This document shows, in pieces, positions 1 to 7,359 of a stretch of 64,000 nucleotides of DNA. A model generated the notes under the pieces. The model ran no database searches and was not told the origin of the DNA. It saw nothing but the letters and a program-made list of their open reading frames with translations. Positions within the stretch are counted from its first letter, which is position 1. The number at the start of each line of letters is the position of its first letter. This DNA comes from Candidatus Thalassarchaeum betae (GTDB lineage: Archaea > Thermoplasmatota > Poseidoniia > Poseidoniales > Thalassarchaeaceae), in NCBI GenBank assembly GCA_022447095.1, contig JAKUUP010000002.1, forward strand, positions 1-64,000. The letters run 5' to 3'. A program made the position numbers and the translations under genes.

Positions 1-1
1 C

Positions 2-307
2 GGCTCCCCCGAACCCGAAAGGGGCTTCAAGGCGATAGTCGATCTGGCTCCGACCCACACCGTGGGATACTACTTGCCTTCGGGCCCAGAGTGGTCGGAC
101 AACGCCAGCGAGGAGCTGGGTTACGACATGGCGGACTGCTGGGCCTCCTGCATGATACCGTTCGACTGGGGACTGCAGTACGATCCGAGGGGTTTCGTGC
201 TAATCTCCGAGATGGTCAGTGGCATCTACGTCGTTCAGTTCGACGAGGACTACGACCCACGTTACCACTACCCGGCCCTGTGGCAGGCCGAGGCGAGCGA
301 TGAGTGA
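2..307 (+). CDS. C-terminal part of an exported protein, possibly beta-propeller (5' cut by window edge)
   Basis: The reading frame is open from the first bases of the window, so the ORF-track start at 62 is probably internal and only the last ~100 residues are visible. The tail has short beta-rich motifs such as RGFVLISEMVSGIYVVQFD, which resemble the repeats of LVIVD/choice-of-anchor propeller proteins, and a Cys pair (DCWASC). It ends 9 bases before the next exported protein on the same strand, so it is likely the upstream member of the same operon with the two SCO1-like lipoproteins. The family call is tentative because most of the protein is missing. Confidence 0.6.
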   Translation, partial: GSPEPERGFKAIVDLAPTHTVGYYLPSGPEWSDNASEELGYDMADCWASCMIPFDWGLQYDPRGFVLISEMVSGIYVVQFDEDYDPRYHYPALWQAEASDE

Positions 308-316
308 GTTGATTCT

Positions 317-844
317 ATGCGCGTGAAGGCGCTTGCCGCGATACTCGTAGTGACTCTGCTGATGCCTACTGCGGCTGCGCACGGGGCAAACACATTCTCA
401 TTCATCATGAGGAACCAGTCCATTCAGCCTGACACGGCACAGGTTCTGCAGAATGATACCCTGATCTTCGTCAACACGGCTAATCACAATCGCACTGTCC
501 TAATCGATATTGACGGCGATGGTCTAGATGATGTGGACTGCGAAGCCGGACCGTCCGAATCATCATCCACCGAGGATGAGTGTTGGGTCTGGCTCGACCC
601 CTTGATTTGGGGAGCGGGGGTGTATGAGGCCAAACTGATGGAGAACAGCACCCTCTGGCACACCGTCGAGCTCACTATAGTGCTCGACAACCACACGGAG
701 ACGCTGCCTCCTGACGGTTTCGTCTTCGGTCCCGATCCGAGTGAGTCGAATGAAGAGGGGGCGCTGTTGAGCACTGCGGTCCTGCTAGCCGGCGCGGCGG
801 TGTTCATCTGGGTGATTCGTAACGTGAAGGAGGGAGATGAATGA
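317..844 (+). CDS. Membrane-anchored exported beta-sandwich protein (cupredoxin-like?)
   Basis: This 175-residue protein has an N-terminal signal peptide (residues ~1-22), an extracytoplasmic beta-rich domain, and a C-terminal membrane helix (about residues 150-168) followed by a short charged tail. The domain carries an Asp-rich DIDGDGLDD loop, which looks Ca-binding, and two cysteines that could form a disulfide. The fold suggests a cupredoxin, but I do not see the classical C-x(n)-H-x(n)-M copper ligand set, so copper binding is not shown. Its stop overlaps the start of the downstream SCO1-like gene (ATGA), which implies translational coupling and a shared extracytoplasmic redox or copper role. 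I do not recognise a named family with certainty. Confidence 0.75.
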   Translation: MRVKALAAILVVTLLMPTAAAHGANTFSFIMRNQSIQPDTAQVLQNDTLIFVNTANHNRTVLIDIDGDGLDDVDCEAGPSESSSTEDECWVWLDPLIWGAGVYEAKLMENSTLWHTVELTIVLDNHTETLPPDGFVFGPDPSESNEEGALLSTAVLLAGAAVFIWVIRNVKEGDE

Positions 845-1575
845 AGCAGAGTCTCATTGCGATTCTACTGACGACCAGTGTACTGCTCGCAGGTTGTCTG
901 GGTGAGGGGGAAGCTGACATCTTCCACGGTGACGACATCGCACCCCCCGTTCCTGTCGACGACTTTGTCCTGATGGACGAAAACGGCCATTACTACTCGT
1001 TCTCTCAACTCGAAGGCAAGGTAATCGTGGTCGCCTTCCTGTTCACAAGATGTCCCGACATCTGCCCGATAGTCAGCGCCAATCTCGACTTCATTTCCGA
1101 GGAACTCGGCGACAGGTACGGCACCGAAGTCGCTATACTGTCAATTACGGTAGACCCTTGGGCAGATAACTCATCGATATTGTCGGCCTACGCTGAGCAG
1201 AGAGGGTTGGATTGGCCCCACCTGACAACTTCCAATGCCAGTGACATTTCAGATCTCGAGGATGTCTGGAGGAATTTCGGTGTTGGACTCGATGTCTACA
1301 ACTCCGACGAGGACTCTGACGGAGTAGCAGACGGCTTCGACACCTGCTCGGGCACCCCTGAGGGAGAGACAGTCGACGACAAAGGATGCGGCCTAGAGAC
1401 TCAGCAATCCGATGGCGATGTCAAGATAATGCACCATCCGCTTACCTACTGGGTGGATCACACGACCGGGACCATCATCGTGGACAAGCAGATGCGGCAG
1501 AGAGTCTGGTGGGGAGACACCGACTGGAATGCGGAGATGGTCCTCGAAGACATCTACCTGCTGCTGGAGGAGTGA
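841..1575 (+). CDS. SCO1/SenC-family lipoprotein with an inserted Ca-binding TSP3-like segment
   Basis: The 244-residue protein starts with a lipoprotein signal (LLAGC, Cys ~19) and has a thioredoxin-like SCO1/SenC/PrrC domain. The copper/thiol motif CPDIC (Cys ~71 and ~75) lies in FTRCPDICPIVSANL, and the third conserved ligand is a His in MHHPLTYWVD near residue 197. SCO proteins deliver copper to cytochrome oxidase CuA sites or act as thiol-disulfide reductants outside the membrane. Between the core and the His hairpin sits an insertion (~155-190) with DEDSDGVADGFDTC and a second Cys, like a thrombospondin type-3 calcium repeat. It overlaps the upstream gene by 4 bases and lies 2 bases before a paralogue. 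Confidence 0.9.
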   Translation: MKQSLIAILLTTSVLLAGCLGEGEADIFHGDDIAPPVPVDDFVLMDENGHYYSFSQLEGKVIVVAFLFTRCPDICPIVSANLDFISEELGDRYGTEVAILSITVDPWADNSSILSAYAEQRGLDWPHLTTSNASDISDLEDVWRNFGVGLDVYNSDEDSDGVADGFDTCSGTPEGETVDDKGCGLETQQSDGDVKIMHHPLTYWVDHTTGTIIVDKQMRQRVWWGDTDWNAEMVLEDIYLLLEE

Positions 1576-1577
1576 GC

Positions 1578-2669
1578 ATGCGCGCTGAATCAATCGCTGT
1601 GCTGCTAAGTTGCATGCTGATTCTTCCCGGGTGCATAGCATCGGAGGAGAATGAAATCGAACTGTATGGAATGGAATACAGGGACCCTCCGGATGCACCC
1701 GACTTCACGCTTTTCGATCAGAACGGGAATGTGTTCACACTCTCCGACTTCGAGGGCAAGGTGGTTGCGATAGCATTCATCTACACCTCGTGCCCTGACG
1801 TCTGCCTGATCATTTCGGCCAACCTCGAATACGCCTACCAGAGCCTAGATGTTGGAAACTCAGACCATATCGTGTTCGTCTCGGTCACGATCGATCCGGC
1901 GCGCGACACAATCACCCACCTCGCCGAGTGGACCGAGCAGATGGGTTACGAGTGGTATCATCTGACTGGAACGACGTCCGCTCTCCAAGACACTTACAGA
2001 TCTTGGAACGTATTAGTCGACAACGAACACATCAATGCCAGCCAGCCGCCCGAGGATGGCACGAATCGCATTGCAGTGCTATACCCGGACAATACGACGT
2101 TCCAATTTGACGGAGTCGGCATGGGCTTGAATGGTGATGATTTTGCTGTGCAGGTGTTCAGTGATTCCAACATGAGTTACGATATGGCTGAGGGCGTCAT
2201 CGGAGACTGGCAGTCGGATGGAGTGTGGTCGTGGGTGTTGTATGCATGGGACGTAGAAAACGAGACTTGGATCGAGGCTCAAGAAGATATCTCCGCTCTG
2301 GTGCTCGACACCGACACACACCTTGCTTGGGCCGCCAGCAACGCCGACCTAGGTAACCTGCCTCCGGGAATTGACTGCAACGGTCATGGCTGGGCAATGG
2401 GCTCAGGGGAAGCGGCTCACTGCATGTGCGACGAGGGATACGAGAGACCTGACGGGGATTGGTTGTCATGCGTCTCAGAGGGTACGACTGGCAACGAGGT
2501 GGACAACGAAACCGACCCTCATGAAGAGTCCCTAGGACTGTATGAGGTAGGGCATTCTACGGTGACTTTCATCCTCGACAAGCAGATGCGCAAGAGGGTC
2601 GCGTACTCGGGAATTAACTGGGACGCGGGAGAATTCACACACGATGTGCAAGCGCTGGTTGACCAGTGA
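1578..2669 (+). CDS. SCO1/SenC-family lipoprotein with an inserted EGF-like module
   Basis: I chose ATG 1578 rather than the ORF-track start at 1386, because 1386 lies inside the upstream gene and 1578 begins a clear lipoprotein signal peptide (MLILPGC). The result is 363 residues. A SCO-type thioredoxin fold carries CPDVC (Cys ~72 and ~76) and the conserved His in GHSTVTFILD near residue 326. A long insertion (~165-315) separates them and contains a Cys-rich stretch (DCNGHGW...HCMCDEGY...SC) with the spacing of an EGF-like domain. It is a paralogue of the preceding gene, and both share the C-terminal QMR(Q/K)RV pattern. The role is probably copper delivery or thiol redox at the outer face of the membrane. 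Confidence 0.88.
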   Translation: MRAESIAVLLSCMLILPGCIASEENEIELYGMEYRDPPDAPDFTLFDQNGNVFTLSDFEGKVVAIAFIYTSCPDVCLIISANLEYAYQSLDVGNSDHIVFVSVTIDPARDTITHLAEWTEQMGYEWYHLTGTTSALQDTYRSWNVLVDNEHINASQPPEDGTNRIAVLYPDNTTFQFDGVGMGLNGDDFAVQVFSDSNMSYDMAEGVIGDWQSDGVWSWVLYAWDVENETWIEAQEDISALVLDTDTHLAWAASNADLGNLPPGIDCNGHGWAMGSGEAAHCMCDEGYERPDGDWLSCVSEGTTGNEVDNETDPHEESLGLYEVGHSTVTFILDKQMRKRVAYSGINWDAGEFTHDVQALVDQ

Positions 2670-2711
2670 TGCAAGGGTTCGTTTCAAGAGTCCGTCCCGT
2701 ATGGGGCGGAC

Positions 2712-3473
2712 ATGGTTGATGAAGGGGTGGCACGCTCCCTGTTCCTCGCAGGACTGATGATTGTGAGTGTGCTCGTCGGAGTGCTGTTCTTCGATATCCA
2801 GCAGGAAGGCGCGGATCTAGCCCCTGTCATCGAAGGGGACATTCCTCCCAACATCCTCGTCGGCAGCATAGACTCCGTTTCCCTGAAAATATACGACGAG
2901 GAGATGGCGGGGCTGACTCTGGTCGTTAGCCTCGACGGTATCGGAATTACTGATGAGCCGGACTCGGACGGCAACCTAGTGATCGATATCTCGCAACTCG
3001 GCATCGGCGGCCATTCGCTCAAGGTAATCGCGACTGACAGTCTCGGCCAGGAGTCAACATGGACCTCCACATTCATGATTGAATACCCCTATGAGGGTTA
3101 CACGGTGATTGTAGTCAGCACCAATGAGTTGATTGTCGAGCGAGGCAACAGCACCGCGTTATCGGGAGTCTTGGTCCACCAGAGCATGGACACTTGCGAA
3201 CTAGAATGGTCTGATAGCAACATAGACGAATTCAGTCTAAATCTTCCTTTCGATGAAGAAGGCAGGTTCGATCTCGGATTCTCTAATATCCAAGAGAATC
3301 TCACAATTTCGATACGTGGAACATGTGGGACTTGGGTGGACTCAAGTGAGCTCGAGGTGCTCAACATCACTGTCATGGAGCCGGAGCCGATCGAGGGGTG
3401 CACCGACCCGGAAGCCAACAACTACGATGAGGATGCCGAGGAGGACGACGGTTCCTGTGAGTATGACGAGTAA
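2712..3473 (+). CDS. Membrane-anchored exported protein with Ig-like domains and a DDGSCEY tail motif
   Basis: The 253-residue protein has an N-terminal uncleaved signal/anchor helix (about residues 8-26) followed by two beta-rich Ig/PKD-like segments. It ends in a cysteine-containing module, GCTDPEANNYDEDAEEDDGSCEYDE. The same module occurs three times in the phosphodiesterase lipoprotein at 38.7 kb and is common at the ends of marine bacterial and archaeal surface proteins; its function is not established. The gene follows the SCO pair by 42 bases on the same strand and may belong to that operon. I cannot assign a function beyond surface protein. Confidence 0.75.
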   Translation: MVDEGVARSLFLAGLMIVSVLVGVLFFDIQQEGADLAPVIEGDIPPNILVGSIDSVSLKIYDEEMAGLTLVVSLDGIGITDEPDSDGNLVIDISQLGIGGHSLKVIATDSLGQESTWTSTFMIEYPYEGYTVIVVSTNELIVERGNSTALSGVLVHQSMDTCELEWSDSNIDEFSLNLPFDEEGRFDLGFSNIQENLTISIRGTCGTWVDSSELEVLNITVMEPEPIEGCTDPEANNYDEDAEEDDGSCEYDE

Positions 3474-3515
3474 GCGCCGCTGGACTTGCGTTGTTCACGG
3501 TTGCAGCAGTCGGGA

Positions 3516-5006
3516 TTAGAGCATTGGCATCCGGTGAAGCCGCTCTAAGTCGGGCTGGTACAACTCGCGGATATCGTCCAACTCTAGGATGAGCATTGCA
3601 AGCCGCTCAAGGCCCATCCCCCATGCGCACACCGGCCATTCCGTTCCCAGTGGCTCAGTTACCTCAGGACGGAAGATGCCAGAGCCGCCTAACTCCAGCC
3701 ACTCCCCTCTCCAAAGAACTTCGACCTCTACGCTCGGCTCAGTGTAGGGGAAGTAGGCAGGACGGACTCGCACTTCCGGGTAGCCCATCTTGGTGTAGAA
3801 TGTCTTGAGTGTCGATATCAGCATCGGCAGGTTGGCGTCCGGCTCGTGGATGATGCCTTCGATCTGATGGAACTCTGGGAGATGAGTGCGGTCAATCGAC
3901 TCCTGCCGGAACACCCGGCCGATTCCGAAGACTCGGCATGGTTTGTCGGGGTTGTCGGCGATGTGCCGGACTGTGTTGACTGTGGTGTGGGTCCTCAGAA
4001 GCGCCTTCTGAGCCTCGTCCTTGTCGAAACTGCCGCCCCAGCCTGTGCTTCCGGTATCGTGGCCATGCTCGTGGACACTGGCCCAGAGATCTAGGTACTC
4101 TTCATCGACATCGACATTCTCAGGCTCGGACAGGTAGAACGTGTCCTGCATAGTGCGAGCCGGATGTGACTGGGGGATGTACAGGGCGTCCATGTTCCAG
4201 CCGGCGGACTGGACGTAGTGGCCCTCAATCTCCGAGAATCCCATCTCGAGGAAGACTGAGCGGATTCGCTCGATCAGTGCCTGCATCGGGTGTGGCCTGC
4301 CTCCCATCGGAACCGGTGCAGGTGCATTGACATCGAATGATTTGAACTTGGCATCTCTCCATGACTCGCCTTGTAGCAGTTCTGGGGTGACATCACCAAT
4401 GAGTTCGACCTCCTGGAGCCCGGACTCGTCCGTTGACGAGCCGGCTTCAGTCAGGCTCCAACTCCTAGACACATGTTCCTCGATTGAGAGTAGCCCCTTG
4501 CGTCCTGAGAAGTGATCAGTCATGTCGGCATCGAGAGAAGAGGCATCGAGGGGACCTTCGGAGAGACTCTGGATGAATGAGGTCCTCTGCTCGATAGCAG
4601 CAATCACAGCATCTTCATCGTCGGCCACCAATGCTCCAGCCTCAACCTTGATGCCCATCGACTTGAGTAATCCGACGCCGGGCCCAGCCTCGTGGCGCTC
4701 AAATGCAGCGGAGAGAGAGGTCATGGTCCGTTCAGCGGCCTTCTGCTCGGACAGCCACCCCCAGAGGCGAGCCTCCAAGAGTCCGTCTACGGCCGCCTTA
4801 GCGCCCTCGTCACCCAATGATACACTCTGTCCGCGGTCCTCGGTAACTTCGACCAGCCCAGCCTCTGCAAGTCCGGCTCCTGCTCCTGCGACGTGAACCT
4901 GATCACTCCAACCAGTAGCCTTCAGAAGCTCGTCCAGAGACCAAGCCCGAGTGGGTTCCGAGAGCATTGCTCGCAGCATCCGTCGCTCGTTGTTGCCTAG
5001 TCCCAT
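3516..5006 (-). CDS. pheS: Phenylalanyl-tRNA synthetase alpha subunit
   Basis: PheS is the catalytic subunit that charges tRNA-Phe, working as an alpha2-beta2 enzyme with PheT. The N-terminal ~75 residues form a winged-helix tRNA-binding region typical of archaeal/eukaryotic PheS. The class II aminoacyl-tRNA synthetase core occupies roughly residues 225-496, with motif 2 around FGIGRVFRQESID and motif 3 in WGMGLERLAMLILE. The length of 496 matches archaeal PheS. pheT is not adjacent here, although many archaea keep the two together. The start at 5006 (ATG) fits the conserved N terminus. Confidence 0.96.
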   Translation of the reverse strand: MGLGNNERRMLRAMLSEPTRAWSLDELLKATGWSDQVHVAGAGAGLAEAGLVEVTEDRGQSVSLGDEGAKAAVDGLLEARLWGWLSEQKAAERTMTSLSAAFERHEAGPGVGLLKSMGIKVEAGALVADDEDAVIAAIEQRTSFIQSLSEGPLDASSLDADMTDHFSGRKGLLSIEEHVSRSWSLTEAGSSTDESGLQEVELIGDVTPELLQGESWRDAKFKSFDVNAPAPVPMGGRPHPMQALIERIRSVFLEMGFSEIEGHYVQSAGWNMDALYIPQSHPARTMQDTFYLSEPENVDVDEEYLDLWASVHEHGHDTGSTGWGGSFDKDEAQKALLRTHTTVNTVRHIADNPDKPCRVFGIGRVFRQESIDRTHLPEFHQIEGIIHEPDANLPMLISTLKTFYTKMGYPEVRVRPAYFPYTEPSVEVEVLWRGEWLELGGSGIFRPEVTEPLGTEWPVCAWGMGLERLAMLILELDDIRELYQPDLERLHRMPML

Positions 5007-5080
5007 GACACTACCTTGGACCTTGGCGAATTAGGCCGTCCTCTTGACGCTTGCCGATGCGCCGCCCATAAGGGCGGCGA

Positions 5081-5560
5081 TTACTCCTCCTCTGATTCCC
5101 ACAGGAGGGTGTCGCACTCACTGCAGGTGTGAGATTTCGGCTTCGCACCTTCTACCCAATCCAGCCTGCCGCACCTGCCGCAGAGTATCGATGTCCTGAC
5201 TGGTTCTTCCAGAGTGGTGTCAACCCGGTACATGACTCGGCCGGCGTCCGGCATCTTTCCGGCTTCCGGCTCCCATGCCGCCACCTTCTCGGGGTCGACG
5301 TGCTCCTCGACGGCCATACCTAGTCCGACAAACAACATCACGACTCCCGCTATTGCCAGAGGGGCTGCAACAGTAAGCGCGAATGGAGATGCGCCCGAGG
5401 TCAGGATGATGCCGCTGCCAATGACGATGCATGCCCATGCGGCGAGCACTGTGTTCACCTTTCGATTGGAGGTAGTTGTGGCTTGCGGCACGGACGGCCG
5501 TGCGGGCGCCGACGCATGAATATGGCCCCCCAGAGCCGGTTTCTGTGATGTAGGGTTCAA
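5081..5560 (-). CDS. Small membrane protein with C-terminal zinc ribbon
   Basis: Up to 159 residues. Two adjacent hydrophobic helices (about residues 37-55 and 62-83) precede a cytoplasmic C-terminal zinc ribbon with the pattern CGRCG...HTCSEC. The N-terminal 30 residues are Ser/Thr/Pro-rich. The ORF-track start is TTG; a GTG (VPQATTT) about 25 codons downstream is an alternative, and no ATG is available in between, so the start is uncertain. It lies between pheS and tRNA-Thr. I do not recognise the family; small helix-pair plus zinc-ribbon proteins are common in Poseidoniales but uncharacterised. Confidence 0.7.
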   Translation of the reverse strand: MNPTSQKPALGGHIHASAPARPSVPQATTTSNRKVNTVLAAWACIVIGSGIILTSGASPFALTVAAPLAIAGVVMLFVGLGMAVEEHVDPEKVAAWEPEAGKMPDAGRVMYRVDTTLEEPVRTSILCGRCGRLDWVEGAKPKSHTCSECDTLLWESEEE

Positions 5561-5587
5561 GAGTCCGTGTCCGTCGTCTTGGGGCGC

Positions 5588-5664
5588 GCCTCAGTAGCTC
5601 AGCCCGGTAGAGCATCTGATTTGTAATCAGACGGTCGGGGGTTCGACTCCCTCCTGGGGCTCCA
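5588..5664 (+). tRNA. tRNA-Thr (anticodon TGT)
   Basis: It folds as a standard cloverleaf without an intron. The acceptor stem GCCTCAG pairs with CTGGGGC, the anticodon stem CTGAT/ATCAG encloses loop TTTGTAA with anticodon TGT, and the T arm contains GTTCGA. The discriminator is T and the 3' CCA is encoded in the gene. It lies 50 bases upstream of folD on the same strand. Confidence 0.95.
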
Positions 5665-5713
5665 AGATACGCCTGTGAAAGGTCAAAGAGCGGGGTACCC
5701 CGGAGGAGTTGTA

Positions 5714-6565
5714 ATGAGTGCGGTCATTATCGACGGCAAAGCCCTCGGACGCAGCATCGAGGACGATTTGTCCGGGCGAGTCACCGCACTGCTCGAACGA
5801 GGTGTCACTCCGAACCTAGCCGTGGTCATTGCCGGCGAGGACCCCGCGAGTCAAGTCTACGTCCGCAACAAGCAGCGGGCCTGTGAGAGGTGCGGGATAC
5901 TGAGCACTCGAATCGACCTGCCGTCGACATCCACTCAAGATGATATCCTCGGAATCGTGGCCGATCTGAATGCCGACAACTCCGTCCACGGGATACTGGT
6001 CCAGAGCCCAGCCCCCGAAGGTGTCGACGAGTTGGCTGTCGCCGGAGCGATTGACCCGGCCAAAGACGTCGACGGTTTTCACCCAAGTAATCTGGGCAAG
6101 TTGGTCCAAGGAGCGAGTGACGGGCTACTGCCGTGCACTCCCGCTGGCGTTCTGAGGATGCTCGAAGAGAGTGGGGTTGCGCTAAGTGGTTCGAAGGCGA
6201 TAGTAATAGGTCGCTCTCGCATTGTCGGGATGCCGATGGCGCTGATGCTGGCCCAGCGCGGAATTGATTGCACTGTGACGATTGCCCATTCTAGGACACA
6301 AGATATTGCGGCACTATGCCGTGAGGCGGATATCGTTGTGGCTGCCATAGGTCGGCCGCATACAGTGAAGCCTGATTGGATTAAGCCTGGTGCGGCCGTA
6401 GTCGATGTCGGTATCTCCAGAGCCGATGGCGGCGGTCTCGCAGGTGATGTCGACCCCGGTGTGGCTGAGGTCGCCAGTTGGATGACCCCGGTGCCCGGCG
6501 GAGTCGGTCCGATGACTATCGCGATGCTGTTGTCCAACACAGTCAGGGCTGCAGAGTCTTCCTAG
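5714..6565 (+). CDS. folD: Methylenetetrahydrofolate dehydrogenase / methenyltetrahydrofolate cyclohydrolase
   Basis: FolD interconverts methylene-, methenyl- and formyl-tetrahydrofolate for one-carbon metabolism. I chose ATG 5714 because a good GGAGG ribosome site lies just upstream and the family begins near MSAVIIDGKALG; the track start at 5675 adds 13 unlikely residues. The 283-residue length fits the family. Visible signatures are YVRNK with the catalytic Lys, the KDVDGFHPSNLGKL substrate loop, PCTPAGVLRML, and the Rossmann motif VIGRSRIVGMPMALML. FolD is of bacterial type and in archaea is usually taken as acquired with tetrahydrofolate metabolism. It faces the convergent SufT-like gene with 4 bases of overlap. 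Confidence 0.96.
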   Translation: MSAVIIDGKALGRSIEDDLSGRVTALLERGVTPNLAVVIAGEDPASQVYVRNKQRACERCGILSTRIDLPSTSTQDDILGIVADLNADNSVHGILVQSPAPEGVDELAVAGAIDPAKDVDGFHPSNLGKLVQGASDGLLPCTPAGVLRMLEESGVALSGSKAIVIGRSRIVGMPMALMLAQRGIDCTVTIAHSRTQDIAALCREADIVVAAIGRPHTVKPDWIKPGAAVVDVGISRADGGGLAGDVDPGVAEVASWMTPVPGGVGPMTIAMLLSNTVRAAESS

Positions 6566-6879
6566 AAGATGCCCATATCCATCTGAGCGTCCTCGGATGC
6601 ATGCACTCGTGGGTCCCAGAGAGGAGAGAATGTGAGATTGACATGGACGCTCTCGATGCCCTCAGTTGCGAGAGCGGAACGATGTACTGCGGACATGAGC
6701 TCAGGTGCTACAGGGCAGCCCGGGCTAGTCAGAGTCATGTCTATCTCGGCATGGGTCCGGTCGTCCTTCTCCTCGATCCTGATGCCATATATCAGACCCA
6801 GTTCGATAACTGAAATCTTCATCTCTGGGTCCTCGACATCCTTCAGCGAGTCCCTGATGTCGGATTCTTCCACCATCAC
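6562..6879 (-). CDS. MIP18/DUF59-family Fe-S assembly protein (SufT-like)
   Basis: The 105-residue protein matches the DUF59/MIP18 (PaaD, SufT) family, which helps mature iron-sulfur proteins. The conserved core includes DVEDPEMKISVIELGLIYGI near the N terminus and the family's conserved Cys in TSPGCP (~residue 54). It is the last gene of a minus-strand cluster SufS-SufE-SufT, which supports a role in Fe-S assembly rather than phenylacetate metabolism. The start is a double ATG (6879 or 6876). Confidence 0.9.
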   Translation of the reverse strand: MMVEESDIRDSLKDVEDPEMKISVIELGLIYGIRIEEKDDRTHAEIDMTLTSPGCPVAPELMSAVHRSALATEGIESVHVNLTFSPLWDPRVHASEDAQMDMGIF

Positions 6880-6885
6880 AGCACC

Positions 6886-7314
6886 TCACAGAAGCATGGC
6901 CGCCTCCTCACGGACCCGCTTGAACATATTCAGGAAGCCATTGGTCCTACTCGGAGTGAGCGAGGATCGGATTCCCATGGCATCCGCGTATTCCGGTTCC
7001 ATCTCGGCTACCTCTACCGGCTTCATTCCGTTGACGGCCATCGCGGTCACCGCCATCAGACCCTGAACAATCTGCGCATCCGCACCGCCTCGTAGGATGA
7101 AGCTTCCTTCCTCATCAACAAGGCAGATGACGTGGGCCCGGGACTGGCAGCCGTGGACCTGATTGGCGTCGGTCCACTCCTCGACAGGGAGCGGGGTCGG
7201 ATGGCGATTGGAGTACTCAAAGAGAAGCTCGTAGCGTTCCATCGCGTCAAAGCACCCTTGGAACTCCTCGACCACGGAGTCCAGATGCGCAGGCCATCTC
7301 CTGCCTTCTTGCAT
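6886..7314 (-). CDS. sufE: SufE-family sulfur acceptor
   Basis: SufE accepts persulfide sulfur from SufS and stimulates its desulfurase activity. The 142-residue protein has the family fold, with the acceptor cysteine in the VHGCQS loop (~residue 55) and the SRTNGFLNMFKRVREEA C-terminal helix. It lies between the cysteine desulfurase and the MIP18 protein on the same strand, with gaps of 45 and 6 bases, consistent with one operon. SufE is primarily a bacterial family, so its presence supports bacterial ancestry of this module. Confidence 0.93.
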   Translation of the reverse strand: MQEGRRWPAHLDSVVEEFQGCFDAMERYELLFEYSNRHPTPLPVEEWTDANQVHGCQSRAHVICLVDEEGSFILRGGADAQIVQGLMAVTAMAVNGMKPVEVAEMEPEYADAMGIRSSLTPSRTNGFLNMFKRVREEAAMLL

Positions 7315-7359
7315 GGTAATGCGTGCTAGCGGTCCGCCTTGAATATGACTAGGCGATAA

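Noticed and set aside
5816-6540. Antisense ORFs over folD
   Set aside because: Ser/Pro/Arg-rich translations without family features, opposite a certain gene.
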